Assembly (NCBI GenBank): GCA_035628135.1
Contig: DASPKM010000006.1
Span: forward strand, 496,001 to 560,000
Direction of reading: 5' to 3'
Length of the DNA stretch: 64,000 nt
Origin: DASPKM01 sp035628135
GTDB lineage: Bacteria; Bacteroidota; Bacteroidia; Chitinophagales; Chitinophagaceae
In this document: positions 60,029-64,000 of the stretch, one piece after another
How the letters are laid out: each line of letters begins with the position of its first letter
How positions within the stretch are numbered: the stretch's first letter is position 1
Notes under the pieces: model-generated
The model's input: the letters and a program-made list of their open reading frames with translations, nothing else
What the model was told of the DNA's origin: nothing
Database searches by the model: none
Program-made: the position numbers and the translations under genes

Positions 60029-60652
60029 TTACTTTTGCATCAGATCGCGGAGACGGGCGATGGCCTTGGTGCGCGACGGAGCATCCAGTTTTAAATAAGC
60101 GTTCTTGATATGCACTTTTACCGTGTTGAGCGAAACAAACAATTCCGCGGCGAGTTGGTTGTTGGTTTTCCCTGCGTAAATAAGTTCCATTACTGCAAAC
60201 TCCCTGTCTGTTAAAGGCGACAGCAGGTGTTTATTAATCTTTTCCAAATGTAATGCAGGCACCTGCTGGTTGCTGCGCTGCGAAAAATTGGATATGGCAA
60301 TTTCCAGGGAGGCAAGCAGGGTCCGCTCATTAAATGGCTTTACGATATAACCGCTGGGTTCAACGGCCTTCGCCCGCTGCAGGGTTTCTTTGTTGGAATA
60401 AGAGGTAAGAAAAAGAAAGGGAATACGGAATTTTTTGTTGATGTGTGACGCAATGTCGATGCCGTCCTGTTCGCTGTCGAGATTGATGTCCAGGATGACC
60501 GCATCGGGTGGATTATGCTGCAACTGGCTCATTGCTTCCTCATAATCGTACGCAATGCCGGAAACGGTAAAATCATTGTTATTAAGGTACATTGAAATAT
60601 TCTGCGCAATCACCGGCTCGTCCTCTACTATCAATATTTTAATCTCGCTCAT
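60029..60652 (-). CDS. LuxR/NarL-type response regulator
   Basis: The 207-aa protein has a receiver domain (ILIVEDEPVIAQNISMYL, phosphoacceptor Asp in DAVILDINLDSEQDGIDIA, then SYSNKETLQRA and YIVKPFNERTLLASLE). A LuxR-type HTH follows (LTDREFAVMELIYAGKTNNQLAAELFVSLNTVKVHIKNAYLKLD). It starts 9 bases after the stop of the TPR kinase gene, so the two form a two-component pair. Confidence 0.95.
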   Translation of the reverse strand: MSEIKILIVEDEPVIAQNISMYLNNNDFTVSGIAYDYEEAMSQLQHNPPDAVILDINLDSEQDGIDIASHINKKFRIPFLFLTSYSNKETLQRAKAVEPSGYIVKPFNERTLLASLEIAISNFSQRSNQQVPALHLEKINKHLLSPLTDREFAVMELIYAGKTNNQLAAELFVSLNTVKVHIKNAYLKLDAPSRTKAIARLRDLMQK

Positions 60653-60661
60653 GTTTGTATT

Positions 60662-62698
60662 TTATACAGTGGCCAGCCTGAACTTTTTTATCCGCATCAA
60701 TACCGCGGCGCCATTATCGTTGTAAAAATCAAGATGCGCTTTCAGCTTTTGCGAGAACGCCGTCACCAGCTGCAATCCGAAGCTGCGCGTTTTATGAACA
60801 TTCAGTCCATTAGGGAAGCCTTTGCCATTGTCTTTGACCAGCAGCTCCAGGCAATCATCTTTTTCCTTTAATGAAATGCTTACCGTTCCTTTAACAGTAT
60901 TATTGAATGCATATTTCAGGGAATTGCTCACCAGCTCATTAATGATCAGTCCCAACGGGATCACCGTGTCCACATCCAGGTTCAGCTTTTCAATATCGGT
61001 GGTCAATGATATTTTATCAGGATTGATATTGTAAGATGAAAAAATGTTTTGCGTGAGCATATTGATGTAATCGTCCATTTTTATGCCGCGGATATTGCCG
61101 TCCTGGTACAATTGCTGGTGAATGATGGCCATGCTCTGCACGCGGTTTTTGCCTTCTTTTACCGCTTCGGCGGCCTGGCTGTCCTTTATGGAATTGCTTT
61201 GCAGGTCGAGCAGGCTGCTTACGATCTGCATATTGTTCTTTACGCGGTGATGGATCTCTTTCATCAGCACTTCCAGGTCATCGGCCTGTTTTTGTATCAG
61301 GATATTTTTAGACCGCTGCTTGCGATAGAGGTATAAAATGGTCATTACAGATAACATCAATAGCACCGCGCCTCCAATCAGCAATGTATTGGTATTCTTC
61401 TCGCGCCGCAATTCTGCATCCTTCAACCGTGCCTGGCTGGCGATGAGGTCATTCTCCCGGTTCAATGCAGCCTTCAATTCCATTTCCTTTTGTATGCGTG
61501 CATCCTTTTGCAGATTTTCGCTGGCGAGCAAAAGGCTGTAATTTTTTTCATTGCGCAGGTTGGCCTCGTTCAGCGCGTTTTGAGAATTGAGTATTGCGAT
61601 TTCGCGTTCTTGTTTCTCCGATTGGTACTTTGCTTCCAGCTCCATGATCTTTTCCTGCTGCAGTCCCGCGGCAATGCTGTCCTTCAGCTTTAATAATCTA
61701 TCTGCTTCCTTCACTGCTTCTTCGTGCCTGCCCAGCTTTTTCAGCAAACGGTAAGCCGCGGCAGTATTGACGTATTGATATTCGGGGTAGTGTACATCAT
61801 TAAAGCGGCCGAGGTTTTCCTGTATGCATTTCAGGGCTTCGTCGTACTGACGGTTGTCTTCATAATAGCGTGCGATGTAGTTATTGGCATACGAAGCAAA
61901 ATAAATATCGCCATTGTTGAGCAGCGATTGTTTTACGCTGGTCATGAACTTTACCTTGCCTTCCGTTGTAATGTCGCCGTAATCGACCCACAACATGCTG
62001 TGGATGGGATCGTAGCTGTTTTTGTTGACGGTGCCAATAAACTGGTGGTATTCGCGGAGGATCAGCGCAAATTTTTCCGGCATATTGCGCCTCGACAAAA
62101 ACGTTGCGAACTCGTTCAGCAGCACGCCATGGTCTTTGCGTTTGCCTGCAGGCTTGGTAATGGCATACGATTTCCAAAAATATTGCTCAGCCTGTTCGGG
62201 AAGGTTGGCTTGCATAAACGTGAGCGCCATCTGGTAATAGACCAGCCAGTTGTGATAAGGATAATGCAGGTTGTTGAGCTTTTCAACTTCTCTTAAATAA
62301 TAAATAGCTGAATCGTATTGCAGGAGCGTGCGGTAGCAAACCGCTGCTATGTTGTAGTATTTATCAACGATGGAATGTGGAGTGCTCTTCCCGAGCAAGG
62401 GGGCCACGGTAGTTTGCAACAGCTGCAGCGCAGCCTTTTTATCGCCGCGCAGGCTGGTGAGGCTTACCCGCTCCAGGTAAAATTTACAGAGCAGGGTATC
62501 TCGCCCCAATTTCTCGGCGAGTGCAATGCCCTGGTTAATGACTAAGGCTGCGCTGTCCTGCTTGCCCCTTGCAATCAATCTGCGCGCCAATGCATGAAGG
62601 GAGTCGGCCTTTTCCCAGTCTGCCTTTGAATGTGCTGCCGGTTGGCCCAGCGCCGACAGGCAGGCGATCCATAAGACAAAGGTTGTAAGGGATTTCAT
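60662..62698 (-). CDS. TPR-containing histidine kinase (HisKA_2 type)
   Basis: The start is the ATG of MKSLTTFVLWIACLSALGQ, which opens a signal peptide; a longer in-frame start 23 codons upstream does not. Residues about 20-390 form tetratricopeptide repeats (for example YDSAIYYLREVEKLNNLHYPYHNWLVYYQMALTFMQANLPEQAEQYF). A coiled-coil and a transmembrane helix (TLLIGGAVLLMLSVMTILYLY) follow. The kinase has phosphoacceptor His in KEIHHRVKNNMQIVSSLLDLQ and an HATPase with NELVSNSLKYAFN and DNGKGFP. It is coupled to the LuxR-type regulator, and divergent from the SusC gene. Confidence 0.93.
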   Translation of the reverse strand: MKSLTTFVLWIACLSALGQPAAHSKADWEKADSLHALARRLIARGKQDSAALVINQGIALAEKLGRDTLLCKFYLERVSLTSLRGDKKAALQLLQTTVAPLLGKSTPHSIVDKYYNIAAVCYRTLLQYDSAIYYLREVEKLNNLHYPYHNWLVYYQMALTFMQANLPEQAEQYFWKSYAITKPAGKRKDHGVLLNEFATFLSRRNMPEKFALILREYHQFIGTVNKNSYDPIHSMLWVDYGDITTEGKVKFMTSVKQSLLNNGDIYFASYANNYIARYYEDNRQYDEALKCIQENLGRFNDVHYPEYQYVNTAAAYRLLKKLGRHEEAVKEADRLLKLKDSIAAGLQQEKIMELEAKYQSEKQEREIAILNSQNALNEANLRNEKNYSLLLASENLQKDARIQKEMELKAALNRENDLIASQARLKDAELRREKNTNTLLIGGAVLLMLSVMTILYLYRKQRSKNILIQKQADDLEVLMKEIHHRVKNNMQIVSSLLDLQSNSIKDSQAAEAVKEGKNRVQSMAIIHQQLYQDGNIRGIKMDDYINMLTQNIFSSYNINPDKISLTTDIEKLNLDVDTVIPLGLIINELVSNSLKYAFNNTVKGTVSISLKEKDDCLELLVKDNGKGFPNGLNVHKTRSFGLQLVTAFSQKLKAHLDFYNDNGAAVLMRIKKFRLATV

Positions 62699-62928
62699 AT
62701 TATAATTTACAATTATTCCGCGGTTTAAGGTGTTGTGCGCGCTCTCAAATTTCAGGGAAATCGGCACATTAAAAGTTACCCGTTTGGGTGATTTTTACCG
62801 ATTCTCACTTATTTTAGTGCAGCCTTTTGTTGACCTTACAGGTCTTCCGAACGATTCCCATCCAATTCCTTGACAGAACCAACTTATCCACTTCTAAGGC
62901 TTTTATTTTTATTACTAAACTAACTGAA

Positions 62929-64000
62929 ATGAGAAAACTTCTACTGCTTATGGTAGTTGTGCTATTCGCTACAGTACAACTGCTTGCACAGGGCCGGTCC
63001 GTCTCCGGTAAGATCACAGATGAAAACGGGAATGGGCTTGCGGCTGTTTCCGTGACAGTAAAAGGAACGAAGATCGGTACAGTGACGAACTCCGATGGTA
63101 GCTTCACCCTCAACGTTCCTTCCGATGCCACCACACTTGTTGTTTCTTTTGTTGGGTATGCCGAAGCGGAAATTTCCATTGCGGGCAGGACCAATGTTTC
63201 CACCCAGCTTAGGCCGGTCAGCGGCGACATGAACGAAGTAATAGTGGTAGCGTATGGTACGCAAAAGAAAGAATCCATTACGGGTTCTATTGCCACTATC
63301 GGCGCCAAGCAATTGGAAAACAGGCTTACCACCAACATTACCCAGGCGCTGGCAGGCGCCGCACCCGGCATCGCCACTACAACAGGTAATGGCCAGCCTG
63401 GCAGCAGCGCGGCTATCAGGATCAGGGGCTTTGGCTCCATCAATGCCAGCAGCTCGCCGCTGTTTGTGGTGGATGGCTTTCCTTATGAAGGATTCATCGG
63501 CGACCTGAACACCAATGACATCGAGAACATTTCACTTTTAAAGGACGCTTCCGCAACGGCGCTGTACGGGGCGCGTGCCGCCAATGGCGTGGTCCTCATC
63601 ACCACCAAAAAAGGAAAATCCGCCGAACCCAAGGTGAACCTCAATGTAACCACGGGTTTTTCGCAAAGAGGCATTTCAGAGTACGACATGGTGGGCATCA
63701 ATGATTATTATCCCGTGATGTGGCGTGCTATCAAGAACAGCCTGATGTACCCGTTGTCCGGCACCGGAATGTCGGAAGCCGCCGCGGCACAACAGGCTAC
63801 CAACACGGTTGCCAATCAATTGGTATACAACCCTTACAATGTGCCCAACAACGCCATTGTAGGAACAGACGGCAAGCTGAATCCCGCAGCCTCGCTGTTG
63901 TACAACGACTTCGATTGGTTCGGCCCCTTGTCGCAAAACGGCGCCAGGCACGAAGCGGCCCTGAGCATTTCGGCCAAAATGAACAAATCTGACTATTATA
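62929..64000 (+). CDS. SusC/RagA-type TonB-dependent receptor, N-terminal part (cut by window edge)
   Basis: The frame opens at ATG 62929 with a signal peptide (LLLLMVVVLFATVQLLAQG) and is open to the right edge, so only about 357 N-terminal residues are seen. Residues about 22-100 form the carboxypeptidase-regulatory-like domain (SVSGKITDENGNGLAAVSVTVKGTKIGTVTNSDGSFTL). The plug region follows, with NEVIVVAYGTQKK, ITQALAGAAPGIATTTGNGQPG, IRIRGFGS, SSPLFVVDGFPYEG and IENISLLKDASATALYGARAANGVVLITTKKG. SusC proteins import glycans or peptides with a SusD partner, which should lie to the right. The 230-base region between this start and the kinase start probably holds both promoters. Confidence 0.95.
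   Translation, partial: MRKLLLLMVVVLFATVQLLAQGRSVSGKITDENGNGLAAVSVTVKGTKIGTVTNSDGSFTLNVPSDATTLVVSFVGYAEAEISIAGRTNVSTQLRPVSGDMNEVIVVAYGTQKKESITGSIATIGAKQLENRLTTNITQALAGAAPGIATTTGNGQPGSSAAIRIRGFGSINASSSPLFVVDGFPYEGFIGDLNTNDIENISLLKDASATALYGARAANGVVLITTKKGKSAEPKVNLNVTTGFSQRGISEYDMVGINDYYPVMWRAIKNSLMYPLSGTGMSEAAAAQQATNTVANQLVYNPYNVPNNAIVGTDGKLNPAASLLYNDFDWFGPLSQNGARHEAALSISAKMNKSDYY

Noticed and set aside
1..64000. rRNA, tRNA, CRISPR arrays, transposases, phage genes and replication origins
   Set aside because: None was recognised in either strand by reading; a covariance-model search would be needed to exclude small RNAs fully.

Overview
The window is chromosomal DNA from a member of the Bacteroidota, most likely the family Chitinophagaceae. 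The support is a SusC/RagA-type TonB-dependent receptor, C-terminal sorting domains of the type IX secretion system (one type B, one type A), LytTR and LytS two-component proteins, many lipoproteins with Bacteroidota-style signals, and promoters of the form TTG-(20-22)-TAnnTTTG. Housekeeping genes (phoH, dnaG, plsY, prmA, pnp, rpsO, ftsE) show that this is core chromosome rather than a plasmid or phage. I saw no rRNA, tRNA, CRISPR array, insertion sequence or prophage.

Layout. 1-9.8 kb: the 5' part of a gamma-glutamyltranspeptidase gene cut by the window edge, a BON protein with a prion-like Tyr/Gly/Asn/Gln-rich half, a haem-binding lipoprotein, a DUF2452 protein, a T9SS type B cell-surface protein, PhoH and a small lipoprotein. 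9.8-22.8 kb: a TSUP permease, a large reporter-propeller histidine kinase with its LytTR regulator, envelope proteins, an NlpC/P60 hydrolase, an ECF sigma factor with a small membrane partner, a decayed LamG gene, guanine deaminase, an ankyrin protein and a membrane-anchored pYEATS protein. 22.9-34.4 kb: the housekeeping block, plus two glycosyltransferases.

34.4-39.3 kb is the most interesting stretch. A tight three-gene module of unknown function (an unrecognised 392-aa protein, a small helical protein and an XRE regulator) sits beside a microviridin-type graspetide cluster. That cluster has three tandem precursor genes of 49-53 codons, each with a PFFxQFLE leader motif and one TxK(Y/A)PSDxD(D/E) core, then a strong 17-bp hairpin, then two overlapping ATP-grasp ligase genes resembling MvdC and MvdD. 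No transporter, protease or acetyltransferase gene is adjacent. The precursor genes are short enough to be missed by automatic gene calling.

39.3-49 kb holds a tightly packed minus-strand operon of the kind common in Planctomycetes: DUF1549/DUF1553 cytochrome protein, DUF1501 protein, NHL propeller, cytochrome c/leucine-rich-repeat membrane protein, and a GH29 alpha-L-fucosidase with a PA14 domain. This suggests uptake or oxidation of fucose-containing polysaccharide, although the biochemical role of the DUF1501/DUF1549/DUF1553 proteins is not known. 49-64 kb has a truncated TldD gene, a lipoprotein with two NlpE-like repeats, a NamZ-type muramidase, a coiled-coil membrane protein of unknown function, fasciclin and RRM proteins, a PQQ-type sugar dehydrogenase, a T9SS type A propeller protein, and a TPR histidine kinase with a LuxR-type regulator divergent from a SusC gene that runs off the right edge.
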